Source: Delphinapterus leucas
Lineage: Eukaryota > Chordata > Mammalia > Artiodactyla > Monodontidae
DNA length: 64,000 bases
Assembly: GCF_002288925.2 (NCBI RefSeq)
Contig: NW_022098021.1
Coordinates: 31,595,834 to 31,659,833, forward strand
Direction of reading: 5' to 3'
In this document: positions 25,313 through 36,871 of the stretch, piece after piece
How positions within the stretch are numbered: position 1 is the stretch's first letter
Layout: each line of letters starts with the position of its first letter
Translations under genes and position numbers: made by a program
The notes under the pieces: model-generated
The model's input: the letters and a program-made list of their open reading frames with translations, nothing else
The model's database searches: none
Told to the model about the DNA's origin: nothing

Positions 25313-28300
25313 ATGGGAATAGGAACATACATATTGATAATTACCTTAAATGTAAATGGATTAAATGCTCCCATCAAAAGACACAGACTGGCTGAATGGA
25401 TACAAAAACAAGACCCATATATATGCTATCTACAAGAGACCCACTTCAGACCTAGGGAGTCATAAAGGCTGAAAGTGAGGGGATTGAAAAAGATATTGCA
25501 TGCCAATGGAAATCAAAAGAAAGCTGGAATAGCAATTCTCATATCAGAAAAAATAGATTTTAAAATAAAGGCTATTAAAAGAGGCAAAGAAAGACACTAC
25601 ATAATGATCAAGGGATTGATTCAAGAAGAAGATATAACAATTTTAAATATTTATGCACCCAACATAGGAGCACTTCAATACATAAGGCAAATACTAACAG
25701 CCATAAAAGGGAAATCGACAGTAACACAATCATAGTGGGGGATTTTAACACCCCACTTTCACGAATGGACAGATCATCCAAAAGGAAAATAAATAAGGAA
25801 ATACAAGCTTTAAATGATACATGAAACAAGGTGGACTTAATTGATATTTATAGGACATTCCATCCAAAAACAACAGAATACACATTTTTCTCAAGTGCTC
25901 ATGGAACATTCTCCAGGATAGATCCTATCTTGGGTCACAATCAAGCCTCCATAAATTTAAGAAAATTGAAATCATATCAAGTATCTTTTCCAACCACAAC
26001 ACTATGAGGCTAGGAATCAATTACAGGAAAGATCTGTAAAAAATAAAAAAACACATGGATGTTAAACAATATACTACTTAATAACCAAGTGATCACTGAA
26101 GAAATCAAAGAGGAAATCAAAAAGTACCTAGAAACAAATGACAATGGAGACATGACGACCCAAAACCTATGGGATGCAGCAAAAGCAGTTCTAAGAGGGA
26201 AGTTTATAGCAATACAATCTTACCTTAAGAAACAGGAAACATCTCAAATAAACAACCTAAACTTGCACCTAAAACAATTAGAGAAAGAAGAACAAAAAAA
26301 AAACCACCAAGTAAACAGAAGGAAAGAAATCATAAAGAGCAGATCAGAAATAAATAATAAAGAAATGAAGGAAATGATAGGAAAGGTCAATAAAACTAAA
26401 AGCTGGTTCTTTGAGAAGATAAACAAAATTGATAAACCATTAGCCAGACTCATCAAGAAAAAAAGGGAGAAGACTCAAATTAATAGAATTAGAAATGAAA
26501 AAGGAGAAGTAACAACTGACAATGCAGAAATAAAAAATATCATGAGAGATTACTACAAGCAACTGTATGACAATAAAATTGACAACCTGCAAGAAATGGA
26601 CAAATTCTTAGAAATGCACAACTTGCCAAGCCTGAACCAGGAAGCAATAGAAAATATGAGCAGACCAATCACAAGCACTGAAATTGAAACTGTGATTAAA
26701 AATCTTCCAACAAACAAAAGCCCAGGACCAGATGGCTTCACAGGGAATTCTATCAAACATTTAGAGAAGAGCTAACACCTATCCTTCTCAAAATCTTCCA
26801 AAATATAGCAGAGGGAGGAACACTCCCAAACTCATTCTAGGAGGCCACCATCACCCTGATACCAAAACCAGACAAAGTTGTCACAAAGAAAGAAAAATAG
26901 AGGTCAATATCACTGATGAACATAGATACAAAATCCTCAACAAAATACTAGCAAACAGAATCCAACAGCATATAAAAGGATCATACACCATGGTCAAGTG
27001 GGGTTTATTCCAGGAATGCAAGGATTCTTCAATATATGCAAATCAATCAACGTGATACACCATATTAACAAATTGAAGGAGAAAAACCATATGATCATCT
27101 CAATAGATGCAGAGAAAGCTTTCAACAAAATTCAACACCCATTTATGAGAAAAACCCTTCAGAAAGTAGGCATAGAGGGAACTTTCCTCAACATAATAAA
27201 GGCCATATATGACACACCCACAGCAAACATCATCCTCAATGGTGAAAAACTGAAACCATTTCCACTAAGATCAGGAACAAAACAATGTTGCCCACTGTGA
27301 CCACTCTTATTCAACATAGTTTTGGAAATTTTCGCCACAGCAATCAGAGAAGAAAAAGAAATAAAAGGAATCCAAATCAGAAAAGAAGAAGTAAAGCTGT
27401 CACTGTTTGCAGATGACATGATACTATACATAGAGAATGCTAAAGATGCTACCAGAAAATTAGTAGAGCTAATCAATGAATTTGGTAAAGTAGCAGGATA
27501 CAAAATTAATACACAGAATTCTCTGGCATTCTTATACACTATTGATGAAAACTCTGAAAGTGAAATTAAGAAAACACTCCCATTTACCACTGCAGCAAAA
27601 AGAATAAAATACCTAGGAGTAAACCTATTAAGGAGACAAAAGACCTGTATGCAGAAAATTATATGACACTGATGAAAGAAATTAAAGATGATACAAATAA
27701 ATGGAGAGATATACCATGTTCTTGCATTGGAAGAATCAACATTGTGAAAATGATTCTACTACGCAAAGCAATCTACAGATTCAATGCAATCCCTATCAAA
27801 CTACCAATGGCATTTTTCATAGAACTAGAACAAACAATTTCACAATTTGTATGGAAACACAAAAGGCCCCGAATAGCCAAAGCAATCTTGAGATGAAAAA
27901 TGGAGCTGGAGGAATCAGGCTCCCTGACTTCAGACTATACTACAAAGCTACAGTAATCAAGACAGTAAGGTACTGACACAAAAACAGAAAGATAGATCAA
28001 TGTAACAGGAGAGAAAGCCCAGAGATAAACCCACGCACATATGGTCACCTTATCTTTGATAAAGTAGGCAAGAATATACAGTGGAGAAAAGACATCGTAT
28101 TCAATAAGTGGTGCTGGGAAAACTGGACAGGTACATGTAAAAGTATGAAATTAGAACACTCCTTAACACCATATACAAAAATAAACTCAAAATGGATTAA
28201 AGACCTAAATGTAAGGCCAGACACTATCAAACTCTTCGAGGAAAACATAGGTAGAACACTCTATGACATAAGTCACAGCAAGATCCTTTTTGACCCACCT

Positions 28301-29134
28301 CCTAGAGAAATGGAAATAAAAACACAAATAAAGAAATGGGACCTAATGAAACTTCAAAGCTTTTGCACAGCAAAGGAAACCATAAACAAGACCAAAAGAC
28401 AACCCTCAGAATGGGAGAAAATATTTTCAAATGAAGCAACTGACAAAGGATTAATCTCCGAAATTTATAAGCAGCTCATGCAGCTCAATAACAAAAAAAC
28501 AAACAACTCAATCCAAAAATCGGCAGGACACCTAAGTAGACATTTCTCCAAAGAAAATATACAGACTGCCAACAAACACATGAAAGAATGCTCAACATCA
28601 TTAATCATTAGAGAAATGCAAATCAAAACTACAATGAGATATCATCTCACACTGGTCAGAATGGCCATCATCAAAAAATCTAGAAACAATAAATGCTGGA
28701 GAAGGTGTGGGGAAAAGAGAACACTCTTGCACTGTTGGTGGGAATGTTAATTGATACAGCCACTATAGAGAACAGTATGGAGGTTCCTTAAAATACTACA
28801 AATAGAACTATCATACGACCCAGCAATCCCACTACTGGGCATATACCATGAGAAAACCATAATTAAAAAAGAGTCATTTACCAAAATGTTCATTGCAACT
28901 CTATTTACAATAGCCAAGACATGGAAGCAACCTAAGTGGCCATCAACAGATGAATGGATAAAGAAGATGTGGCACATATATACAATGGAATATTACTCCG
29001 CCATAAAAAGAAACGAAAGTGAGTTATTTTTAGTGAGGTGGATGGACCTAGAGTCTGTTATACAGAGTACGTCAGAAGTAAGTCAGTAAGAGAAAAACAC
29101 ATATTGTATATCAATGCATATATGTGGAATCTAG
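25313..29134 (+). pseudogene. LINE-1 ORF2 (endonuclease/reverse transcriptase), broken
   Basis: ORF2p nicks target DNA and reverse-transcribes L1 RNA in place. Read in pieces: endonuclease start from the ATG at 25313 with LNVNGLNAPIKRHRLAEWIQ; KKAGIAILISEKIDFKIKAI (about 25520); the pre-RT region at 26059-26775; the reverse transcriptase with [15 protein letters not shown] (about 27100) and the catalytic FADD at 27406-27417; and the C-terminal region at 28145-28980. The span of 3822 nt fits the usual 1270-1280 codons. Disablements include a TAA near 25464, a 1-nt loss near 26745, a TGA near 27298, a 2-nt loss near 27890 and others. It is non-functional. Confidence 0.93.
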
Positions 29135-29500
29135 AAAAATGGTACAGATGAACCTATTTGCCTGGCAGGAATAGAGACGCAGATGTTGAGAATGGACATG
29201 CAGACATGAGGGGGAAGGGGAGAGTGGGATGAATTGGGAGATTAAGATTGACATAGATACACTACCATGTGTATAATGGATAGTTAGTGGGAATATGCTG
29301 TATAGCACAGGAAGCTCAGCTTTGTGCTTTGTGATAACCTAGATGGGGGAGATGGGGGAGGGTGATAGGGAGGTCCATGAGGGAGGGTATATATATATAT
29401 ATATATATACACATATAGCTGATTCACTTTGTTTTACAGCAGAAACTAGCACAAGATTATAAAGCAATTATACTCTGATAATAAATAATTAAACAAACAT
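29135..29500 (+). other. LINE-1 3'UTR and tail
   Basis: Contains a G-rich tract (gggggaaggggagagtggg, 29210-29228), an AT run and the conserved end ttttacagcagaaactagc followed by an A-rich tail. G-rich polypurine tracts are usual in L1 3'UTRs. Confidence 0.85.
29388..29410. repeat. (TA)n microsatellite in L1 3'UTR
   Basis: About eleven TA units in the L1 3'UTR. Confidence 0.9.
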
Positions 29501-29594
29501 GCTGTGTTTGTCAAAAAATACCCAAAAAACAATGTGATGAAGTATGAGGTTCCATCAGAACAGCATTCACTAATTATAGATGTGATAAATAGCA

Positions 29595-29600
29595 GTGTGT

Positions 29601-29633
<33 letters not shown>
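29595..29633. repeat. (GT)n microsatellite
   Basis: About nineteen GT units with one GTAT interruption. The purine-pyrimidine alternation can form Z-DNA and it is likely polymorphic. Confidence 0.95.
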
Positions 29634-29634
<1 letters not shown>

Positions 29635-29739
29635 TTCTAAGTTTGAATAAGAAGTACCTCATGATTGTCAGGGCATGAAGTGTAAACTATGAAATGTTAC
29701 CACAAGAGGCTGCGTAGGTAGATACACATCAAGCCATGT

Positions 29740-29985
29740 AAGTCTGTTGTGTCAAGAGATTTATGAAATCCGCTGAATAATTTTATGCAGAGAACTAGCA
29801 TGGTTAGATTTGCATTCTGGATAGGTTATAATGGCTTTAACTTGGGGAACAGATTTTCATGAAACATAACTGGTGATGAGACCAAACGACTTTATCATGA
29901 TTATACAGGTGAGAGATGATGAGGGTTTGAGTAAAAGCAGTGATAATAAAGATGGAGGTGAGCAGATCAATTCATGCAGCATAAG
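29740..29985 (-). repeat. L2 LINE fragment, antisense
   Basis: gcatggttagatttgcattct, tacaggtgagagatgatgagg and gataataaagatggaggtg follow the reversed L2 ORF/3' region. Confidence 0.6.
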
Positions 29986-30024
29986 ATGGTGGATGGTGTA
30001 CCTCTGATATGTTTGTGGGAAAGG

Positions 30025-30358
30025 TGTTATAGCCTGAATGTTTGTGTCCCCCCAAAATTCATGTGTTGAAACCCTAACCCCAATGTGTTGGTATTTGGAG
30101 GTGCAGCCTTTGAGAGGTAATTATGTTTAGAAGAGATCATGAGGGTGGTACCCCCAAGTTGGGATTAGTGCCATTATAAGAAGAGGAAGAGGAACCAGAG
30201 CTCTCTCTCTCCCTCTCTCTCTTTACATCATGTGAGGACACAGTGAGAAGATGGCCATCTGCAAACCAGGAAGAGAGATCTCTATTAAAAATAAATGTCT
30301 GCTGCCTAAGCCACCAGCTTTTGGTACTTTTTTACAGAAGCCTGAGTTGATTCAGACA
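30025..30358 (+). mobile_element. MLT1-type (ERVL-MaLR) solo LTR
   Basis: This LTR starts tgttatagcctgaatg at 30025. It runs through caaaattcatgtgttgaaac, ggtatttggaggtgcagcc, gatcatgagggtgg, attataagaagaggaagag and catgtgaggacacagtgag, and ends ...ttgattcagaca at 30358. The order is that of MLT1A LTRs. A segment after accaggaagagag is missing before the end region (taagccaccagcttttgg). No internal retroviral sequence follows, so it is a solo LTR. Target duplications are not recognisable. It carries no coding capacity. Confidence 0.85.
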
Positions 30359-30949
30359 GAGAGTGAGACTAGAAGTTGTCAAACTCAACTCCCCCATTTC
30401 TAGTTTGTGTGGAGGGCTGAATATTGGATGCACAGACTAAACCAAGAAAAGAGAAGGAGCATTATGTTTGAAGGAAAGATACTGGATTTTGATATGTGTA
30501 TACTGAATTGGAGGCAGGGATGTCTAATGAGAAATTTCATATATATAAAAGGTGATAGAAACATGACAAAAAGGAGGGAAAGAGGCAAAAGCTACTGCAA
30601 GACATAAGTATGCACAGATGCAACTCAAAAACCTCCAAGCATCTTTTCCCTCTCTATATATCATACGTACAGTAATCTTGCCTTAAGCTAATTGAAAAAT
30701 AATCAGATATTTTGCAGAATCAGCTTCCTCTTCTTGTGGACTTTCCTTTCCTTTGGTGGTGCTTTAGTTTCCTAAGGGACGAAGACCATTTTGGAGAAGT
30801 GTTTATTGGATGTAAGTAAGAAACTAAAAGAATTCCATGCTGGCTTCCCAGTAACAACTGGGAAACAAGGGAGGGAAATATCTAAAGAGAAAATAATAAG
30901 CTTTCAGTGGGTATGAGTAAGAACCTTTTCTATTGCAAGAAAATAAAAT
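30359..30949. other. Unassigned unique sequence
   Basis: No gene or recognised repeat. Confidence 0.45.
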
Positions 30950-31480
30950 CCAATTCACTTAATTTAAGAAAATAAGAGAAGAATTATTTGGCTTGTATGA
31001 CCAAAGGTTCAGTGGTATCTGTCTTCAGGAATTGCTTGATCCAGGGTCTCCAACAGTATCATCAAGACTCAAATACTACTCTCTTTCCCTGCTCTACTTC
31101 CCTCTAGAGGGCCTTATTCTCTTGTTACTTCTGCCTACAGTTGGGGATCCTAGTAGCTCCCTGCTTATATCATTTTAAGAATTATATTAGGAAATAAATG
31201 TCTATTTATTTTGAGCTCAAAAGAAAATCCCAGAATTAAGCCTTATTGGACAGGCTTGGTGCATGTGTTTGTTCCAGAACCATTATGTCCAGTGGAAATA
31301 GAATGTGTAGATTGGCCCAACCTGGACCGTTGCCCACAGAAGGTGCTGGCAGAGGAGAGGGGAATATAGCACCACTGAAATGGGAGGGAATCCCTGACAG
31401 GAAGTCAGGTTCTGACTTAAGAAGGAAGAATGGACACAGGGATGGCAGAATCAACAGCTATCCACCACAGAGCCTCGCCA
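30950..31480 (+). repeat. Old interspersed repeat, unnamed
   Basis: ttcagtggtatctgtcttcag, tccagggtctccaacagtatc, catcaagactc, ttattggacaggcttggtgc, gattggcccaacctgg and agaatggacacagggatgg occur in the order of a widespread mammalian repeat whose family I cannot name. An open frame of 172 codons at 31246-31764 lies across its end and looks like chance. Confidence 0.5.
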
Positions 31481-32469
31481 CAACAATAACCAACATGGAA
31501 GGACGAACTGTGTGCCTGTGTGTTGAGTTTGCGTATATCCAGGCGTGTGTTCGCATTTACAGTGAGAAGAGTCCACAGCAGGCTACTCCCTCCAAGTCTT
31601 TTTCATTTGGGAGATTCCTTCCTCACACGCACCCGGAGAAGATCCTCACCAGGTCCTGGCTCCTAATAATCATATCAGCTCTTAAGAAGACATCCCTGGG
31701 TAACTTCAATCCTGTCCTCCCCTCTTGCTCTCATTCAAAGCAAATAATGCCCTGTCCAATTTAGCATCAGAGTAACTTTCTCTATATTCATTTCCCAAAT
31801 GTTTGGCACACCACAGGAAGTATACAGATGACAGCTCTTCAAAATGTGGGGAAAGCGTCAGAGACCACATAATGATCAAGACAATATGGAATTTAAAACC
31901 ATTTTCCTATTGCCTTCTTTCCTTCACAAAGTCAGTACTCTTATTTTTCCACTCCCTCCCTAATTTCTTTGCTGTCTGCTCCCATTAAATTAACACAAAG
32001 ACAGTTATCAATCATGCACAATTCAATGTGGATGGCGCTCAGACTGGCAGTCTTGCTCTCTGTCCCTCTATAAACTGCTGAGAGTCAGAAGGACTGTGAA
32101 ACTGAATTTTTATATGGCTCCGGAGAGCTGAAACTCTATCCAGAACTGGAAAGATAGTATTAATTTTTACTATATTTTAGTACAAACATGTAATATGTCA
32201 GTTAAATTATGTGTCAAATACATCCTAAGTATCAAAATATTCTATACAATTTAAAATTTATAAAATTATTTAACTTGTTAAATATCCAAATTTCAAACAA
32301 TTTACTTTTAAACAGTATCTCTATAAGGAAGAAAAAGTTGAGCACCTTTTCATACCATGCTAATAAGTTAGAAACCACCTACCATGTGGTCTTTACACAT
32401 TGGACACTCAATGGAGATGTGTTTTTGAATAGTTATACATAGCATAATTAGAGTAAATATAGAAAATGA
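31481..32469. other. Unassigned unique sequence
   Basis: No gene or recognised repeat. Open frames lack any domain or homology. Confidence 0.45.
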
Positions 32470-32575
32470 ATTCATGCTCTGTAAAGGCAAATATTGTCAT
32501 ATCTACTCCCAGTATCCAGTACAGTGTCTGACACATAGTAGGCTTTGCATAAAAATTTGTTGAATGATCAATAAA
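32470..32575 (+). repeat. L2 3' end
   Basis: ctactcccagtatccagtac, gtctgacacatagtaggc and atttgttgaatgatcaat match the sense-strand L2 terminus. Confidence 0.7.
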
Positions 32576-33698
32576 AGAGAAATCCAATTTATGAGATCTG
32601 GAAACAGAAACTGCAAATAGAGTAACTAATTCAAAAGTTCTTTGAAGACAACAAACCAAAAAACAAAAAATGGGGAAAAAATCATCACACTAAGCTTCAG
32701 CTACACCAATCGCAATTAACAATCAAGGTTCTATATCACTAGAGTAAAAATTTTTGAGAGAAAAAGTAAATTGCTTCCTGAGAGCTTCTGTAATGCTAAT
32801 AGAATCTTTAGACTCCATTGTTACACTGATGATTCACCTGTAAAAAGCAACCACACTTTTTTTTGGCCTTCATTATCAGCCCATTTCTGGCCTGATTTGC
32901 TTTAGATGATTTACACTCTGCTGCACCTGAACTGTAACTTTCCATAACAGAAAAAGGAATGAAAAATGAACAAAAGAAGGGGGAGGGGAATTGTAAGAAG
33001 AAGAAGAAAAAAAAAAAGAGTGTAAAAAAAAATCTCAACATCCCACCCGCCCACTCTTTATGCTTTAGGTTGAAATGTTAATTATTTGTAAGACTTCTCC
33101 CAGCACCTGACTCCTGCAAAATCTTCCACTGTCTTGCATCCAAAGGACTTTGCTTTATGATGAGTGAAACAAAACCTATTTTGGTCTGTTTTGTTTTTCA
33201 AATTGTCTGCAGTCCATAGCAAGAGAGTTGGGGAATCCAGCTACATTACAATGCTCTTTTGGTATTCTTCACTGCAACCACTCCTTGTGGCAACAACTTA
33301 AGCTGGTCAGTTTAAGCCCTAAGCACATCGCTTGCTCATTAGTAGACAACTTTGATAATTTTTGAATAATATTAAACCATTCCAGAGCCCAGGAAAGCCA
33401 GAGAGAAAGCGTAAGCCAAACCTTCATTTCCCTGGATAGCTAACATTCTGTCACTGCCACTGGGCACAAATGAAGTAGTGATGGCCTGTGGTCAATATGT
33501 GAATTGGAAACCAGCCACAGCACTTCATTTCAAAAGCAAAAGTACTCATATTTACTTTACCCAATGATAAGACAAGATGCAAGGGGGCTTTTGGTCAGCC
33601 TTAGTATGTAGAGTGTGAGTTTACACTGTAATCATCCTTTTTAAGACTAGTATTGAGAAATTGAATAGAGAGCCTGAATTAATATAAATCCTATTACA
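32576..33698. other. Unique sequence, possibly constrained in parts
   Basis: No repeat was recognised. Two subregions (32800-32960 and 33230-33500) have balanced composition and no simple runs, unlike their neighbours. This is only a compositional impression and is treated in the findings. Confidence 0.4.
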
Positions 33699-33920
33699 GG
33701 GCTTCCCTGGTGACACAGCGGTTGAGAGTCCGCCTGCTGATGCAGGGGACACGGGTTCGTGCCCCGGTCCGGGAAGATCCCACATGCCGCGGAGCGGCGA
33801 GGCCCGTGAGCCATGGCCGCTGAGGCTGCGGGTCCGGAGCCTGTGCTCCGCAACGGGAGAGGCCACAACAGTGAGGGGCCCGCGTACCGCAAAAAATAAA
33901 TAAATAAAAATAAATAAATA
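33699..33920 (+). mobile_element. CHR-2-type SINE
   Basis: Head ggcttccctggtgacacagcgg at 33700 (A box TGACACAGCGG, diverged), B box GGTTCGTGCCC at about 33753-33763, CpG-rich body and an (AAAT)n tail to 33920. The direct repeat CTATTACA (33691-33698) and CTGTTACA (33921-33928) differ by one base. It is the short form without the CHR-1 tail. Confidence 0.94.
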
Positions 33921-34092
33921 CTGTTACAAATGAGGTGAAAATGGGAACCCCATTTTGATTTGCATTGATTTTGTGTTTTTATGGTTTCCCCTCTTGAGAA
34001 AACTAAGTCTGTGATACTATGCACAAAATTGTCAACTACAAACTGGCCCTTGCCATTGGCACTTGCCATCTACCTCTACAAGGATTAAATCA

Positions 34093-34513
34093 TGTGTTGC
34101 TACAGCTGCTGATTTTCAACAACCCCTGAAAGGTGTTCAGGGTAGAGAGCAGAAATGAGGCACTCTGTGCTCTGGGAAAAAACTGGCAGAACAGGTCTCT
34201 AGACAGTTAGATATTTTAAGGAGCTGATTTTATGAGCCCAATTCTTGTATATCCTCATATCTAGAAAAGCACTGAAATCCTTCATGGTGACGACTGCTCC
34301 TCGTGACTAGCAGAAACCTTCTGCAAAAAATATGTATTTGGTTGCATGTACTTCCCTTCACCAAAATCACATATTTACTGACCTTCCCCCCTACCTCTTT
34401 GGAGCAGTTTCTCAGAGCTATCTGAAATGCTGTCTCCTAGGCTGCAGTCCTCGTTTTGACCCAAATAAAACTTAACTCGCAGCTCTCACGTTGTGCATTT
34501 TTTTAAGTTGACA
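34093..34513 (+). mobile_element. Solo retroviral-type LTR (cetartiodactyl ERV, family unnamed)
   Basis: The segment begins tgtgttgctacagctgctg and ends ...aagttgaca. It holds gcagaaatgaggcactctgtgctctgg (34150-34176), a polyadenylation signal AATAAA at 34464-34469 after gtctcctaggctgcagtcc, and a short R/U5-like end (gtgcatttttttaagttgaca, 34493-34513). This resembles an LTR seen in many copies in artiodactyl and cetacean genomes. No internal gag/pol sequence is present on either side, so it is a solo LTR left by recombination. Exact ends and target duplication are not certain. No coding capacity. Confidence 0.65.
34464..34469 (+). promoter_or_regulatory. LTR polyadenylation signal
   Basis: AATAAA about 45 bp before the LTR end, in the position expected for the R region. 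Confidence 0.6.
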
Positions 34514-35284
34514 GTAAATGATGAGCCTATAGCCTAGTCGATCCAGGCATATTTGTTTATATGTAGACAGCTATACAATTGGTTGCTATGCTAATGTAAT
34601 AAAAATTTTTAAATTACTTAATGCAAAACTTTAGATCGGACTCAACAAAGGATCATGAAAATTTCCCAGTTTAAAATCATTAATTTCATTCCCCCATTCT
34701 GAGTGAGTTCTGTTCTCTTCTCCCTTTTCTTTGATTATATAGCCTATCTCTATGGATGGTACAATGCATGTGGAGTATTTCCTTCTGTGGAAGCTTTCTG
34801 ACAGTGTTGGAATAACAAAATCCACCTTTCATTTTAATGTTTATTAATTTCTCCAGTCTCTCTCCCATGGAAAGAACCTGAAAAATCTCCATAGAAGTAT
34901 GAATTTTAAGAGAAATCAAGCTTACTCTTAAATAATTAAAAACTTCTGAGTGTAAGCTATATTTTAAAAATCCATCAAAACAGCATCACTTCCTTTAATG
35001 CATTAGGTTTAAGAATTAAGAATTAAACCTGCTTTCCCCAGTCTTTCTGCACATTAGCATTTTTGATTGCTAGTTATTAAACATAAGCATTGTAATAGGT
35101 TCTTCTAAGATGATTTTTAAGACTCTTTACAGAGCTACTTTGGCTTATCTATATTCGAAACAATGAAATCACCACACCTGCAAAAACTATACTATCTGTA
35201 AGGTAGTTAAAAGCCAGCTTTGTCACCATTTTTCCCAGTAATAAGGGAGGGATGGAGAAGAAAAAAATTAAAATTCACTTCGTT
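34514..35284. other. AT-rich unique sequence
   Basis: No gene or recognised repeat. Confidence 0.45.
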
Positions 35285-35485
35285 GATTTAAGATCTATCT
35301 TCTTAGCAAAGTTCAAGTATATAATACACTAATGTTAATTCTCACCACCGTGCTGTACATTAGATCTCCAGAATGCATTCATCTTGCCTAAGTGAAACTT
35401 TGTACCCTTTAATCAACACCTCTTCATTTCACCCTCCCTCTACACCCCGGACAACCACCATTCTACTCTCTGCTTTTATAATTTT
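35285..35485 (-). repeat. LINE-1 (L1M) 3'UTR fragment, antisense
   Basis: caaagttcaagtatataatac, ccgtgctgtacattagatctc, gaaactttgtaccctttaatc and caaccaccattctactctc are the reversed L1M 3'UTR landmarks. Confidence 0.8.
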
Positions 35486-35736
35486 GACTATTTTATTTTA
35501 CTTTATTTTACTGAGATATAATTGATATATAACATTGTATTAGTTTTGGGTGTATAACATAATGATTTGATAAATGTATATATTGTGAAATGATTACCAT
35601 AAATTTAGTTAACATCACCTCACACAGTTACAATATTTTTCTTGTGATGAAAACTTTTAAGATCTACTCTCTTAGAAACTTTCAAATATATAATACAGTA
35701 TTGTTAACTAAAGTTAACAATAATAACCATGCTGCT
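35486..35736 (-). repeat. LINE-1 (L1M) 3' end, antisense, split by SINE (part 1)
   Basis: Starts with a T-rich tail and actgagatataattgata, then gggtgtataacataatgatttg, aagatctactctcttagaaac and atacagtattgttaacta. The head of this copy continues after the SINE at 36055. Confidence 0.85.
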
Positions 35737-36044
35737 GGGCTTCCCTGGTGGTGCAGTGGTTAAGAATCTGTCTGCCAATGCAGGGGACACAGGTTCATGC
35801 CCTGGTCTGGGAAGATCCCACATGCCGCGGAGCAACTAAGCCCGTGAGCCACAACTACTGAGCCTGTGCGTCTGGAGCCTGTGCTCCGCAACGGGAGAGA
35901 CCGCGACAGTGAGAGACCCGCTAACCGCGATGAAGAGTGGCCCCCGCTCGCCGCAACTGGAGAAAGCCCTTGCACAGCAACGAAGACCCAACACAGCCAA
36001 AAATAAATAAATAAATAAATTTTAAAAAACACACAACAAACAAA
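35737..36044 (+). mobile_element. CHR-1-type SINE inserted into an L1M 3'UTR
   Basis: Head gggcttccctggtggtgcag, A box TGGTGCAGTGG at about 35750-35760, B box-like GGTTCATGCCC near 35793. The long CHR-1 tail (gatgaagagtggcccccgc) ends in (AAAT)n. The target-site duplication is AACCATGCTG at 35725-35734 and 36045-36054. It splits a recognisable L1M 3'UTR, giving a clear age order. Confidence 0.95.
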
Positions 36045-36054
36045 AACCATGCTG

Positions 36055-36290
36055 TATATTACATCACTAGGACTTACTTGTCTTATAACTGGAAGCTTAT
36101 ACATTTTGACCACCTTCACCCATTTCACACATCCTCAACCCCCTGCCTCTGGCAGTCACCAATCTGTTCACTGTATCTATGAGTTTGGGTGGTTGTCATT
36201 TAGTTTCCATGTATTTGTCTCTCTTTGTCTGACTTATTTCACTTAGCATGATGCCCTCAAAATCCATCCATGTTTTTGCAAATGAGATTT
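36055..36290 (-). repeat. LINE-1 (L1M) 3' end, antisense (part 2)
   Basis: Continues the split copy: cacccatttcacacatcctc, ctctggcagtcaccaatctg, gtctgacttatttcacttag and catgatgccctcaaaatcc, the reversed ORF2-3'UTR boundary region. Confidence 0.85.
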
Positions 36291-36840
36291 TCTGATATGC
36301 TTTCTAAGAGCCTGGCACCATGTAAGTATGTACTCAGTACAGGGCAACTAATATCAAAGCATGTAACAGCAAAAAATCATTTTATTGATTATTACTTTTT
36401 CCTTCCTACATTTTTAAGGGCACAATAAACTGCATTATACCATCTACAAAAGAACATTAGTTTATGAAGAAAGGGCTAATGTGGAAAATTCACTGATACT
36501 TCTACTCACTTCAGTCCAAAAGGAATTGCATGCTATGCTTCACAGTTGACAAAGCACAGAGTTCATGGCAAAATTATATTGTGAGGACAATAATGATTTT
36601 GATGTGGAAAATAAATGCCTTAATTATTATGGTTTGTATGCATGTGTCTTTTAATAATTTTTTTTAACCTCAAGGTATTCTTAAGGTAATTTCTGAGATC
36701 TCTATCAGAATTTAAAAGGCAGGTGTAAGCTTAGAAATGAAGATAAATCCACAGAATGAATACAGTCAGTGCCGGTGCAGGGTCCTAGTCCCAATTCTGT
36801 AAATACAAGTTGTCAAGAACTACTCAAGTACAATAAAGGC

Positions 36841-36871
<31 letters not shown>

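Larger units (their letters stand above)
23725..29500 (+). mobile_element. Near full-length cetartiodactyl LINE-1, plus strand, inactive
   Basis: The order is 5'UTR (23725-24374), ORF1 (24375-25254), inter-ORF spacer, ORF2 (25313-29134) and 3'UTR with an AT dinucleotide run, ending ctgataataaataattaaac. Both ORFs carry stops and frameshifts, so it cannot move by itself. Its 5'UTR begins abruptly at about 23725 next to the L1 fragment. No target-site duplication was found around either the full unit or the composite with the preceding fragment. Length is about 5.8 kb. Members of this family often have longer 5'UTRs, so a 5' truncation is likely. Confidence 0.95.

Noticed and set aside
26059..27666. 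Working reverse transcriptase in the plus-strand L1
   Set aside because: The catalytic FADD remains, but stops and frameshifts lie before and after it, so no full ORF2 can be made.
31246..31764. Host exon candidate (172 codons)
   Set aside because: No splice signals in a consistent frame, no domain, and overlap with repeat-like sequence.
33647..34069. 140-codon open frame on the minus strand
   Set aside because: It passes through the CHR SINE at 33699-33920 and flanking unique DNA. SINE-derived frames recur in all six copies because the elements are CpG-rich.
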